This document shows, one piece after another, positions 43,930-53,127 of a stretch of DNA of 63,655 nucleotides; the stretch's first letter is position 1, and every line of letters starts with the position of its first letter. Source of the DNA: Streptomyces griseoviridis. GTDB lineage: Bacteria > Actinomycetota > Actinomycetes > Streptomycetales > Streptomycetaceae. The stretch is taken from positions 1 to 63,655 of the forward strand of contig BMSM01000036.1 of the NCBI GenBank assembly GCA_014649155.1, written 5' to 3'. Both the position numbers and the translations under genes were made by a program. The notes under the pieces are model-generated. The model was given only the letters and a program-made list of their open reading frames with translations. It did not search any database and was not told the DNA's origin.

Positions 43930-45449
43930 GACGCGGCCGCCTCGGCCGTGGTGAGGAACTTGAGGTTGGTCACGTGCTCGTTGGCGTACCACTGGACGAC
44001 GTCGGTGGTGTAGTACCAGGACGGCTTCTGCATCGAGTCGGCGATGACCGTGCCGTTGATCACCAGGTTCTCGAAGGTGACGTTGTCGATGGCGTGGTCG
44101 GCGTCGTAGCCGAGGAGGAGCGACGGGTTGGCACGGGTCCCGGTGTAGGAAAGGTTCTTGACGTAGACGTTCTTGATGCCCCGGCCGATGGAGGTGTTGT
44201 ATTTGGTGTTGTACATGACCTTCATGTAGATGACCTGGCCCCGACGGAAGTCCTCGATCCGCACGTCCTCGATGTGGACGTTGCTGAGGAGGTTGGAGTC
44301 GCCGACGTTGAGGGCGATGCATCCCTGGTAGTTCATCTGGGGCTCGCGGTGGTCGAGGATGTCGATGTTCTGGATGACCAGGTTGTCGATCACTTCGGGG
44401 GCCTCACTGTTGCCGTGCGTCCCGACGTTGATCGGGTGGGCCACGTCGGCCCAGAGGGTGCAGTTCTTGACGGTGACGTCGCGGGTGTCGCCGTAGTAGT
44501 CCCAGCGGTGACCGTAGACGGCGACGCAGTCGTCCGAATTGCGCAGGAAGCAGCCGTCGAGGACGACGCTGCTGCTGGAAAAGACGTCGATGCCGTCACC
44601 GTTGCCGCGGGAGCTGAAGCCGCGCAGCTTGCTGATGGTGACGTTCTCGCTCTCCCCCAGCATCGCGACGTAACCGCCCTTGGGATTAAGGACGATGACG
44701 TCGTTCACCTCGATGTTCTTGCTGCCCTCGCACAGGATCGCGTTGACCGGGCTCGCGTAGAGCACACCGCGGCCGGTGAGCGCCGCGTTCTCCACGTCCT
44801 TGAAGTGGACCTGGCCGACGAGAACCGCGCCGCCCGCCAGGTACACGGTCTTGCCGCTGGGCACGGTGAGCGTACCGCCGGTGACGGTGTGGATGCCGGG
44901 TCCGTAGTAGAGGATGTCGGGGTCGGTCTCGGCCGGCGGGTCGGGATCGATTCGGTTGGTGATCAGGTGCAGGCAGTCGAAGATCTCGTCATTGATCTGG
45001 ACGACGACGTCCTTGGGCTCGTCCAGGGTGAAGCGCAGCGTGTCGCCGTGGAGTTCCGGCGTGATGCCGAGTGCGTCGGGCCGCACCCGGGCCTTGATGG
45101 CGCCGCCCTTGAGGTAGGTCACCTCAACCTCGACCGAACCCCGGCAGTCGAAGTACGCCAGTGAGGAGTCGTACACCTTGCCGACGCCGGTGGTGGGGTT
45201 GATCTCCTCCAGCTGGGGGAGCCAGATGTCGAGGTTCTGCCAGGCTCCGTGCGGCGCGGTGCGCACCCTAGCCCGAAAGCTGGTGTTGGTCGGCATGTCG
45301 GCCGGGCGGGGATAGGTGACCAGCCGCGGCTGGGACTTGCCGGACGAGGCTTCGGCCTCGGTGATGCCGGCGGTGCCGGCGAGCCCCGTGGCGAGCGCGA
45401 CGGCACCAGCCGACCGGAAGGCGGTTCTGCGGGACAGGGGCGTGTTCAT
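43926..45449 (-). CDS. secreted GH28-like pectin-lyase-fold glycosidase
   Basis: 507 aa with a twin-arginine signal (LSRRTAFRSAGAVALATGLA). A beta-sandwich N-domain (about 45-165) precedes a right-handed parallel beta-helix (about 175-490). The helix carries the polygalacturonase-like signature: GDGIDVFSSSSVVLDGCFL and NSDDCVAVYGHRW (adjacent Asp pair), then NPKGGYVAMLGESENVTI, VAHPINVGTHGNSEAP and RRGQVIYMKVMYNT. GH28 enzymes hydrolyse galacturonans and related chains; GH28 subtype or GH49-like activity cannot be excluded. GGAGGTCCC precedes the ATG. It is the first gene of a two-gene unit with the modular lyase. Confidence 0.82.
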   Translation of the reverse strand: MNTPLSRRTAFRSAGAVALATGLAGTAGITEAEASSGKSQPRLVTYPRPADMPTNTSFRARVRTAPHGAWQNLDIWLPQLEEINPTTGVGKVYDSSLAYFDCRGSVEVEVTYLKGGAIKARVRPDALGITPELHGDTLRFTLDEPKDVVVQINDEIFDCLHLITNRIDPDPPAETDPDILYYGPGIHTVTGGTLTVPSGKTVYLAGGAVLVGQVHFKDVENAALTGRGVLYASPVNAILCEGSKNIEVNDVIVLNPKGGYVAMLGESENVTISKLRGFSSRGNGDGIDVFSSSSVVLDGCFLRNSDDCVAVYGHRWDYYGDTRDVTVKNCTLWADVAHPINVGTHGNSEAPEVIDNLVIQNIDILDHREPQMNYQGCIALNVGDSNLLSNVHIEDVRIEDFRRGQVIYMKVMYNTKYNTSIGRGIKNVYVKNLSYTGTRANPSLLLGYDADHAIDNVTFENLVINGTVIADSMQKPSWYYTTDVVQWYANEHVTNLKFLTTAEAAAS

Positions 45450-45517
45450 GGGACCTCCGGAGCAGCTGGACGGAACAGGGGAAGCGGGGTAAGGGGCTAC
45501 CTGTAGGGGGCGGGCGG

Positions 45518-45809
45518 TTACTTGAGGCCCGTGGTCGACATGCCGGCGACGAAGCCGCGCTGGACCACCAGGAAGATCAGCAGGATCGGTACCACGCACA
45601 TCACCGAGGCCGCCGTCTGCAGATTGGTGAGCGGTGTGCCGGCCTGGGTCACGTAGCAGTTGATCATCATCGTGATGGTCTCCCCGGAACCACTGACGCC
45701 GGTGGAGACCCGCATCGCGCATCCGTTGAGAGCCGTCGCACCGGCCACGGCCGACCGACAGTGCAAGGAACCTGCGGCGGCTGGTAGGAGCACCGGCTTG
45801 GGCGCGCAT
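45518..45809 (-). pseudogene. collapsed sugar ABC transporter: binding-protein N-terminus joined to permease C-terminus
   Basis: At 45809 an ATG opens a twin-arginine/lipoprotein signal (PTSRRRFLALSV) and, after a frame change, GATALNGCA, a lipobox start of a binding protein. Soon after, the reading becomes GETITMMINCYVTQAGTPLT and PILLIFLVVQRGFVAGMSTTGLK, then stop: the C-terminus of a MalG-type permease. The body of the binding protein, one permease and most of the other are gone, so an internal deletion of roughly 3 kb is inferred. An operator-like box lies just upstream at 45870. Confidence 0.7.
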
Positions 45810-45869
45810 GACTGTCTCACCTTCATTGGGGTTCGATGTGGGGAAGGGCTCTGACATCGTTCGCTGTTT

Positions 45870-45884
45870 AGCAAACGATTTCTA
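45870..45884. promoter_or_regulatory. putative LacI-family operator, upstream of the collapsed ABC remnant
   Basis: Minus strand reads AGAAATCGTTTGCT, matching the AATCGTTT core. It lies about 60 bases upstream of the remnant's start, as expected for a former transporter promoter. Confidence 0.5.
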
Positions 45885-46174
45885 CACGCTGGGCCAGAGC
45901 TTCCATCGCTCCGTACACGACGTCAAGACCTTCGACCGGCATTCGGAGACGCTGAGCGGTCGCTCTCATGAGCACACACCGGGCAGTCATCTCCGTGCAC
46001 CACGCCGAACACGCTGTTCAGGGTCGTTCCACAAGTGGCACGACGCCAGTCAGGCCGACATGGCCGAGGGGTGAGGCCGGGTCAGAGCAGAGTACGTCCC
46101 GACCGGAGGCCGCAGCCTCGGAGCGGCGACGGGTTGATCGGTCGACTGCGTCACACCTCCGATGGACTCACGTT

Positions 46175-46192
46175 GTAGAAAACGTTTCTTAC
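46175..46192. promoter_or_regulatory. palindromic LacI-like box next to the IS5 element
   Basis: GTAGAAAACGTTTCTTAC is an imperfect 18-base palindrome centred on CG. It ends 13 bases before the IS5 left end, which may have cut it off from its gene. Nothing else is visible in 45885-46204. Confidence 0.4.
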
Positions 46193-47029
46193 TGATCTTC
46201 TCGTTAGGGTCCGTCTTCAAAGATCATCGGGTGGTGGATCATGGTGGGGTGATACGCCGCCATGAACTCACCGATCAGGAGTGGGCGTTGCTCGCTCCGC
46301 TGATGCCGCGGGCCGCGGCGGGACGGCCTCGCGTGTCGGACCGTCAGGTCATCAACGGGATGGTCTACAAGATCCGTACCGGCATCTCGTGGCGTGACCT
46401 GCCGGAACGCTACGGGTCTTGGCAGACGGTCTACACCCGCTTCCGCCGCTACGTGGTCGACGGCGTGTTCATCCGGGCCCTGCAGCAGATACAGGCCCGG
46501 GCGGACGCCGTCGGGGACATCGACTGGCTGGTCCAGATCGACTCCACCATCGTGCGCGCCCACCAGCACGCCGCCGCCACCGGCCGAAAAGGGGGGATCC
46601 ACCGGCAGGACGAACCGGACGATCACGCCCTCGGCCGATCCCGCGGCGGACTGACCACCAAGGTTCACCTCGCCAGCGACGGCAAGGGGCGGCCTCTTGC
46701 CGTACTCATCACGCCGGGCCAGCGTCACGACAGCGTCTGTGCACGGACCCTGCTGGAGCGGATCCGCGTTCCTCGCACATGCCTTGGCCGGCCACGCTGC
46801 CGCCCCGACCATGTGATCGCGGACAAGGCCTACAGCTCCCGTGGATTCCGCGGCTACCTGCGGCAACGCGGAATCGCTCACACGATTCCCGAGAAAAACG
46901 ACCAGCGCAAACACCGCCGCAACCGCGGCCGGCGAGGCGGCCGACCGCCAGGCTTCGACCGCGAGACCTACCGCCGTCGCAACGCCGTCGAACGGTGCTT
47001 CAACCGCCTCAAGGGCTTCCGGGGCATTG

Positions 47030-49193
47030 GTGAGGTCGACTCGAGGCGCCCTGCTGGTGTTTCCACCAGTGGGTTTCCCCGAGCCGCCTCCCGAACCCGG
47101 CGTGCCCGTCTCCGGGCACCGGGCTCTCCACAAATCCCGTTCGGGGTGTTCAGGTCCTCATGCCGTAGTGGGCCACGGAGCCGGAATGAGTTTTCCCCGG
47201 TATCGGTATCTGGTCGTGCTTACCTTTGCCGGGTTGAACAGTTCCGCTTCCTCCGTGGCAGGCCACCAGCCACCGTCGTAATAGCGTCGACGGAGCTGCT
47301 TCCAGGTGATCCCGGGGTGCTTGCGTCGGATCCATCGTGTCACCCTCATCCACGTGTAGTGGCTGAGGTAACAGAAAGCGACGTTCGACACTCCGGGACG
47401 GAAGTACGCGCACCATCCTCGCAACACCGGGTTCAGTCGGTGGAGCAAGGATTCCAGCGACAAGCCGACGTTCTGCCGTCCGGTCAGTTCCTTCACTTTG
47501 CCCGTTGCGGAACGCACTGATTTCCGTGCCGGGTAGGTGTAGATGTACTGCCGATCGGTGCCCAGTTTCCGGTGGCGCTGGATGCGCCATCCGAGAAAAT
47601 CGAGGCCCTCGTCAATGTGCGTGATCTTTGTCTTCTCCACCGACAGGCGAAGGCCCATCGGCTTCAATGCCTCTGCGACCTCGTCGCGTAATTCCTCGGC
47701 ATGTTCACGGCGCCCGAAGACTAGTACGAGGAAATCATCCGCATACCGGACCAGCCGGTAGTTGGGCAATCCCCGGCGTCGTCTCCTGCGCCGATCCTTG
47801 GAGGTGCCATCTGGTCCTCCGAGGCCCTGAGCGATGTGCTCGTCCAGGACCGAGAGTGCGATGTTGGCCAGCAGGGGCGACAGGATCCCGCCCTGCGGGG
47901 TCCCGGTGCGTGTGTCCGTGAAGGCTCCGTCACGGGACATGATCCCGGACTTCAAGAACGCCTTTACCAAGGACAACACCCGCTTGTCCCCGATTCGATT
48001 CCGCACCCGTTCCATGAGGGCCGGGTGCGCGATCTCGTCGAAGCACGCCGTGATGTCGCCCTCTACCACCCACTCGTATCCGTGGCTGGCGAGGTAGCGA
48101 CTCTCGGCGATCGCATCGTGAGCTCGGCGGTTCGGGCGGAACCCATAGGAACACGGGAGGAAATCCGCTTCGAATACCGGCTCCAGCACCAGTTTCAAGG
48201 ACGCCTGGACCACTCGGTCCGCCACGGTCGGAATCCCTAGACGACGAAGCTTGCCATTCGCCTTGGGAATCATCCGCTCACGCACGGGAACCGGCTGGAA
48301 ACTGCGGTCTCTGATCTGGATCCGCAGCTTGTCGAGAAACACCTCGACTCCCTGCCCGGCTTCGATGGAACGGGTGGTCTTCCCGTCCACTCCGGCCGTG
48401 CGGGCACCCTTGTTTCCCCGGACACGGTCCCACGCCACCAACAGGAAGGCGGGATCGGCCACGAGGTTGAACAGGTCGTCGAACCTGCGATAAGAATCAT
48501 CGGCAGCCCAACGGTGCAGCTTGGTCTGGATCTCCAGTACCCGGCGTTCGGCCTTCATCAAGGCCCATTCCAGCTCGTCGGTATTCACCGGCGACAGCCT
48601 CCTGGCATTCCAGTCTCCTTACTGCTGACTTGCTGGCCCCCTTCCCCATGTGACCGGCTTTCCCGGCCTCGGAGTACTACGGAGCCTCCGTCCTGCCCGG
48701 CGGCCACCAGCCGGCGATGGGCCTACCCCCGATCGGACTGGATGTCCGATATAAGGGCGACCGCGGACAGTTCCCACGTTCACCACGAAATCGATCGACA
48801 GGTGAGGTGCCCAGCTCTACCCCGGCAGCATCGCCACGCTTACACCGCAGACTTTCGGCGTGGCCTCCCCACCGATAAGTGGAGTCGGCTTCGGAGTCGA
48901 CCACCCACGAGCGCTGGTGGTCGTGCACTGCGTCCGGCCCAGATCCGCCAGGTTCGAGCCGGTGTCGTAATTACGGGGCGTCAGGCACTGATTTCTCGCG
49001 TGCACCTTCCTGTCTCGCTAGCCGGACCCGGGTCGTCTGGCAGTACCAACCCGTCCCGACGTTGTCGGGGCTGCTTACCGCTCGACTCGGCATCCCCCGA
49101 ACCGAACTGCCCCCAGCTTCAACCGGATTGCTACGACAGCCCGGCGGTGAAGGTCTCTCACCTCACTCGATTCCATGGCGCCTCGTGGCGCAC
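47030..49193 (-). ncRNA. group II intron (complete, with maturase ORF)
   Basis: The borders are set by the interrupted transposase. On the minus strand the intron begins GTGCGCCACGAG (GTGYG rule) at 49193 and ends CTCAC (AY rule) at 47030. Domain V is a 34-base hairpin at 47093-47126, opening with GAGCC and closing with GGTTC on the minus strand, with an AGC catalytic triad. Domain VI follows before the 3' end. Domains I-IV upstream of the maturase occupy 48589-49193. Deleting 2164 bases restores the transposase frame exactly. Confidence 0.9.
47158..48588 (-). CDS. ltrA: group II intron reverse transcriptase/maturase
   Basis: 476 aa, encoded inside the intron. It carries reverse transcriptase domains (RGNKGARTAGVDGKTTRS, RLGIPTVADRVVQASLKLVL, CSYGFRPNRRAHDAI, GTPQGGILSPLLANI and the YADD active site in RLVRYADDFLVLV). 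A maturase X domain follows (LSLESLLHRLNPVLRGWCAYF, HYTWMRVTRWIRRKHP). The C-terminus ends soon after X with no HNH endonuclease, so it is an endonuclease-less type that relies on the host to prime cDNA synthesis. It splices and mobilises its own intron. Confidence 0.93.
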   Translation of the reverse strand: MNTDELEWALMKAERRVLEIQTKLHRWAADDSYRRFDDLFNLVADPAFLLVAWDRVRGNKGARTAGVDGKTTRSIEAGQGVEVFLDKLRIQIRDRSFQPVPVRERMIPKANGKLRRLGIPTVADRVVQASLKLVLEPVFEADFLPCSYGFRPNRRAHDAIAESRYLASHGYEWVVEGDITACFDEIAHPALMERVRNRIGDKRVLSLVKAFLKSGIMSRDGAFTDTRTGTPQGGILSPLLANIALSVLDEHIAQGLGGPDGTSKDRRRRRRRGLPNYRLVRYADDFLVLVFGRREHAEELRDEVAEALKPMGLRLSVEKTKITHIDEGLDFLGWRIQRHRKLGTDRQYIYTYPARKSVRSATGKVKELTGRQNVGLSLESLLHRLNPVLRGWCAYFRPGVSNVAFCYLSHYTWMRVTRWIRRKHPGITWKQLRRRYYDGGWWPATEEAELFNPAKVSTTRYRYRGKLIPAPWPTTA

Positions 49194-49334
49194 CCACCAG
49201 ATACGACAAGACCGCCACCTCCTACGAGGCAGCGGTCAGTCTGGCGTCGCTCTTGCTGTGGGCAAGATCGCTTTGAAGACGGACCCTAGTCGAGTCACCG
49301 ACCGATCGTCCCACCTCAGATCTCAAAAGCGGTC

Positions 49335-49571
49335 TCAGGAGTGAGGCTCGTCCGGGTGCTGCCTCTGTCTGAAGGCGGCCTGTGCCATTCCGTGGACGCA
49401 CCCGGCGAGGAGACCCGCGGCCAGTCCGCCGCCCGCCCAGGCGGCAGGGACGGTCGACAGGCACATGAAGATGGCTGTCCCGGCGGCGGAATAGGTGAAC
49501 AGGACCACGGTGGGCGGCGGCACCCGGTACCACCAGGGTGTGGCCGGCTGGCCGCTGTTCGACGCCACCAT
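49335..49571 (-). CDS. small membrane protein, function unknown
   Basis: 78 aa with a hydrophobic segment VVLFTYSAAGTAIFMCLSTV and a second GGGLAAGLLAGCVHGMAQAA, so it probably spans the membrane twice. Its ATG overlaps the stop of the upstream gene (TGATG), implying coupled translation. I do not recognise a family. Confidence 0.6.
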   Translation of the reverse strand: MVASNSGQPATPWWYRVPPPTVVLFTYSAAGTAIFMCLSTVPAAWAGGGLAAGLLAGCVHGMAQAAFRQRQHPDEPHS

Positions 49572-50428
49572 CAGCGGTAGTCCCATGTGTCGCTGGTGTC
49601 CGCCCGTGCGAGATCCAGCTGGACGGCCACACCGTGGTGGTCGGAGGATCCGGGCGGCTCGTGAAGGAGCCGGTAGTCGGCGATGCAGGGTGCCAGGGGC
49701 CTGGATGTCCACACCGCGTCGATGCGGTCGTCGGTGCCTGTCGTCGCCAGCAGCCTGGTGTCAGCATGCTGCTTGTACAGGTGCCAGGCCGCGTCGACGA
49801 ACCCGCTGTAGGAGAGCATCTCCGTCACCCGGCGGTCGGGGACGAGCGGTGCGCCGGCTTCGCTGGGCAGCCGGGTTCGGGCGGCGATGTTGTACGGGCG
49901 CATCGCCGTGTAGTCGGGCGGCGGGCTGTCAGGATGGGCCGGCGGGTAGTTGAGGTCTCCGCCGACCAGGGCGTAGGGCCCGTACCGGTAGGCCCGGGTC
50001 GCGATCAGTTTCGCCTCGGCACGGGCCTTGTCCACGACGAACGGGTCCAGATGGCACGAGACGACGGAGAGAGGCGCGGGCAGACCGACATCGAAGCAGG
50101 CCACCCCGAAGCCGTGCAGCGTCTCCCCGGCGAAGCCCGTGTCCCACGCCGTCCACCGTCCGAGCTTCTCCCGCCGGTACAGCAGGACCGGCACGATGCC
50201 GGAGCGGGAGGGCGGGATCGGCAGCGCCTGCAGGTTCAGGTCGGTTATCGCGCGGGCCAGCTGCCGGTGCCCGAACTCGGCCCAGCCGTAGGCTTCCTGC
50301 AGCAGCACAAGGTCAGGACGGGCGGCGCGGATGCGGTCGGCCAGAGCCGGCCATCTGTCCTCCGTCTCACCGACCACGCTGCGCAGCCCACCCACCCCCA
50401 GGTTCTGCACCACCACCGTCAGTTCCAC
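49571..50428 (-). CDS. endonuclease/exonuclease/phosphatase-fold protein
   Basis: 285 aa, no signal peptide. It has the metal-dependent EEP fold: VVVQNLGVGG at the start, RPDLVLLQEAYG (metal-binding Glu), VVSCHLDPF, ALVGGDLNYPP (Asp/Asn pair), TDDRIDAVWTSR and SSDHHGVAVQL (catalytic His). Members cleave nucleic acids or phosphodiesters; the substrate is not evident. The GTG start at 50428 was chosen because the first beta-strand begins there. It is coupled to the small membrane protein downstream. Confidence 0.8.
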   Translation of the reverse strand: MELTVVVQNLGVGGLRSVVGETEDRWPALADRIRAARPDLVLLQEAYGWAEFGHRQLARAITDLNLQALPIPPSRSGIVPVLLYRREKLGRWTAWDTGFAGETLHGFGVACFDVGLPAPLSVVSCHLDPFVVDKARAEAKLIATRAYRYGPYALVGGDLNYPPAHPDSPPPDYTAMRPYNIAARTRLPSEAGAPLVPDRRVTEMLSYSGFVDAAWHLYKQHADTRLLATTGTDDRIDAVWTSRPLAPCIADYRLLHEPPGSSDHHGVAVQLDLARADTSDTWDYR

Positions 50429-50734
50429 ACGCCCCCTCGCTGCCGCACCTCCGATGGGAAAGAGGTTACCCGTGTTCACCCGGCATCGTTGGGGTGAGCC
50501 TGGGGCGCGCAGTCCCGGAAGCCAGACGCAGCACCGACTCCTGTTCTGGTGCCGCCCGCCGCTTTGGGCTGGGTCAGCGGGCCGGCCTGGTGGCTCGGCG
50601 GGCCATCGGTCCCTCGGGCGCGTGCCCGGCCTCGGGACTGGTGGGCTCGCATGTCGCGGTGTCGCGTGTTCGCGAGCCGCTCGACGCGCCGGACACGGTG
50701 AGTGATCGCTTGTGGATTTGGCGGCCGCGGGCAA

Positions 50735-51277
50735 CTACCAGAGCCAGCGGTCGAGGAACTCGGCCCAGATGAACCCGTTGTAGCCGTCGAAGGCAGGTGG
50801 ATCGATCTTCTTGAGTTCGTCAGCGAGCGTGCTGAGCTCGGCCAGGGCTTCGTCCTCGCGGTCGTCCGGATCGCTGAGGATCTCGGACTCGCTGACGTGC
50901 AGGCCGTAGTGGTGCAGGGCCCGCAGCCATAGGTCGATGGAGGAGTTGGCGAACCATGCCTCGCCTTGGGGAAGGACGTAGTGGACCGTGCCTGTACCGG
51001 GTTCGACGCCGAACGACCATTCCATGCCGGGCACGAGGTCGCCATGGTGATTCTGGGTGAGGCGGTAGAGCGACCTACCATCTGATGTCTGGAGTGCTGG
51101 AGCCGCCTCCACCTGAAACGATACGTACTCGATCAACTGATCGACGACGGGGATCCCGACATCAACCAGTAGTGCCTTCTGATCCTCGGGGATCTGCCAG
51201 CCCGACACTACTGCCGAGTCTGCCCTTGTAACGTTTCCTGTGCCAGCCCAGGCAGTGAGCTCGTCAAACGTTGTCAT
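50735..51277 (-). CDS. SUKH-4-like immunity-family protein
   Basis: 180 aa, cytoplasmic. The opening FDELTAWAGTGNVTRADSAV, the IPEDQKALLVDVGIP segment and HYVLPQGEAWFANSSIDLWL fit the SUKH-4 group of SMI1/KNR4-fold proteins. These are immunity proteins in contact- or polymorphic-toxin systems and also occur as solitary genes. No toxin gene is next to it. Upstream lies a tyrosine-recombinase remnant, which hints that the gene arrived with mobile DNA. Confidence 0.7.
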   Translation of the reverse strand: MTTFDELTAWAGTGNVTRADSAVVSGWQIPEDQKALLVDVGIPVVDQLIEYVSFQVEAAPALQTSDGRSLYRLTQNHHGDLVPGMEWSFGVEPGTGTVHYVLPQGEAWFANSSIDLWLRALHHYGLHVSESEILSDPDDREDEALAELSTLADELKKIDPPAFDGYNGFIWAEFLDRWLW

Positions 51278-51349
51278 GTGAGAGTCCTTCCGCGACTGGC
51301 TGCGATGCGGACCCTATCGAGCAGGGCTGACAAGCACGTGGCCCCACCG

Positions 51350-51830
51350 GGGACGACACACTCCTCAGTGGTCGCCTGGGGCGTATCGGCTCCAGGTTTC
51401 CGCCGGCCTCGGTGACCAGGCGGGCAGTGGTCTTGTCGTGATAGCCGAGTGCCTTCGCGATGACGGGGGCCGGGGCTTGGAGGATGGGGTGTCAGATTGC
51501 GGAGGCCCCGCCGTGCTGCGGCGGGACGCCGATCTCGCGCAGATGGCCCTGGAGGCTGACCGGGTTCAAGGGCTGTCCGGGCTGGCGGCCGGGCAAGAGC
51601 CATTGTGAGGTTCTGCTGCTGGCGTAGGACAGGTGCTGGCGGGATCGGATGTAGGCCCGCATCAGGTCGGCAATGGGTTCCGGCAGTGGGGACGGTGGGT
51701 CTCCCAACTGGACAGTGACGGTGGTCTCGTCGTCGGTGACGTCGTTGATGGGGAGGCGAACGATGCGGCTGACGGGTTGCGCGTGAGACGCGTCCCGTGT
51801 CCACGAGGGAGCGCCCGCACGCCGGGTGAC
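51350..51830 (-). pseudogene. tyrosine recombinase/integrase-like remnant
   Basis: One frame reads LGDPPSPLPEPIADLMRAYI, WLLPGRQPGQPLNPVSLQGH and IGVPPQHGGASAI before a stop. The next frame continues APAPVIAKALGYHDKTTARL. This matches the C-terminal part of tyrosine recombinases often found as debris in Streptomyces. The N-terminal half and a clean active-site Tyr are not visible. Confidence 0.5.
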
Positions 51831-51898
51831 CCTGTGCTCCAGGCGAACCGGACGGCCGGCCGAGGTACCACCGGGGACCGTCGCTAGGCTCCAGCACC

Positions 51899-52429
51899 AT
51901 GACCAGTGATCTCGGGTTCACCTGCGCGCGCTGCGGGGCCCGCCACCCCGAACTGCCGATGAACTACACCGCTGAGGCTCCCGACGTGTGGGAGCCAGCC
52001 TTCGCCGACGCCGAGGGCTGCCTGCTCTCCACGGATCAGTGCGTGGTCCGCGGACAGCACTACTTCGTCAAGGGCCTGATCGAGATACCGGTCATCGGCA
52101 GTGATGAGGTGTTCTCCTGGGGCGTCTGGATCTCGCTCAGCCAGGAGAACTTCTCCCGGGCCTCGGATCTGTGGGACAGGCCCGGCCGCGAGGCAGAGAA
52201 GCCGTACTTCGGCTGGCTCACCACCGAACTTCCGGTGTACCCGGCGACGACGCTCAACCTGAAGACGCGCGTCCATACCCGTCCGGTCGGCGAGCGCCCC
52301 TTCGTCGAGCTGCAGCCCACCGACCACCCCCTCGCCATCGAGCAGCGCACCGGGATCAGCTTGGAACGCGTGCGGGAGATCGCCTCGGTCGTGCGTCACG
52401 CCGATGACGACGGCAGCAGTGACGGCTGA
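51899..52429 (+). CDS. DUF2199-domain protein
   Basis: 176 aa. The N-terminal CxxCG plus HPELP (FTCARCGARHPELPMNYTAE) and the following DQCVVRGQHYFVKGLIEIPV, FSWGVWISLSQENF and TDHPLAIEQRTGISLERVRE segments are the marks of DUF2199. The cysteine pair may bind metal. Function is unknown. It is a solitary gene between recombinase debris and a gene-poor stretch. Confidence 0.88.
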   Translation: MTSDLGFTCARCGARHPELPMNYTAEAPDVWEPAFADAEGCLLSTDQCVVRGQHYFVKGLIEIPVIGSDEVFSWGVWISLSQENFSRASDLWDRPGREAEKPYFGWLTTELPVYPATTLNLKTRVHTRPVGERPFVELQPTDHPLAIEQRTGISLERVREIASVVRHADDDGSSDG

Positions 52430-53127
52430 CCAGCTCTGTCACCCGTCCCGGCCCCTTCTGTCAGCCTGAGCCGCAGGACCTCCACCGCCGGCATCGGCCC
52501 GTCGACGGCGGGGGCGCCTACATGCGGCCCGACGCGTCACAGGACCCTGGGGAATCGGACCGTAGGTGCGCGGGGCGAGAGGAGCGAGGCTGCCGCAGGT
52601 TCGGACGTCCGCCGGGCCGTACGGCAGCGGACAGCGGAACGCCAGGCGTGGCCGTTACCCTGCTCGCGAGCGGATTTGCGCCGGCCCGGCGAGGCCCTGC
52701 TCGGCGAGTCGCTCGTCACCCGCCTTCGGGACGCAATGCACACGCTGAGCGCCCGCTCCTCAAGGCGACGGGTCGAGCAGGCACGGGAGACGCCGGGTGA
52801 GGACCGAGCCGCTGGGCATCGCCGTCCCCTCCGGCCGCCAGTTTCTCGCACACTCGGTCCCGGGCATGATCACCATCACGGAATAGATGGCCCTCACCCG
52901 CGACAGCCACTACCCGCTGCCCGAAGCCTCCGTGCGCCTGGGCGAGTCTCGACCTGTTGGAGGACGGCCACATGCGAAGCGACGTCGCTGCGGCCCTACG
53001 CGTGTTCCCCGCGGCAGTCGACCTGGGCAAGCATCTGCCGCCAGCGGCTGACGGTGCTGGCGGCGATTCCGATTCGCGCCGCCGCTGCTCGGTTCGACAG
53101 AAGTCCTCGCTTCGAGGAGGTCGGGGG
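52430..53127. other. 700-base stretch without a credible gene
   Basis: Open frames here are short and lack codon-position bias. On the minus strand at about 53003-53112, LLSNRAAAARIGIAASTVSR looks like a helix-turn-helix of a transposase or regulator and ends at a stop soon after. I treat it as debris. Confidence 0.4.

Larger units (their letters stand above)
46231..49276 (+). pseudogene. IS5-family transposase, split by a group II intron on the opposite strand
   Basis: Exon 1 is 46231-47029 and exon 2 is 49194-49276; joined they give an intact 293-aa DDE transposase. Exon 1 has the DUF4096-like start (HELTDQEWALLAPLMPRAA), then WLVQIDSTIVRAHQHAA, SRGGLTTKVHLASDGKGRPL, DHVIADKAYSSRGFR and NAVERCFNRLKGFRGI. 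Exon 2 supplies the standard end TRYDKTATSYEAAVSLASLL before TGA. Because the intron lies antisense it cannot splice from the transposase mRNA, so the gene is disrupted. The start is GTG 46231, with GTG 46249 possible. Confidence 0.85.
46205..49288 (+). mobile_element. IS5-family insertion sequence carrying a group II intron
   Basis: Perfect 18-base terminal inverted repeats bound the element: TAGGGTCCGTCTTCAAAG at 46205-46222 and its complement at 49271-49288. The outer TA on each side may be the duplicated target dinucleotide. Removing the intron (2164 bases) leaves an element of about 0.92 kb, a normal size for small IS5 members with one transposase. Confidence 0.88.

Noticed and set aside
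53003..53112. Helix-turn-helix-like stretch on the minus strand
   Set aside because: Only ~25 residues before a stop; not enough to call a gene.
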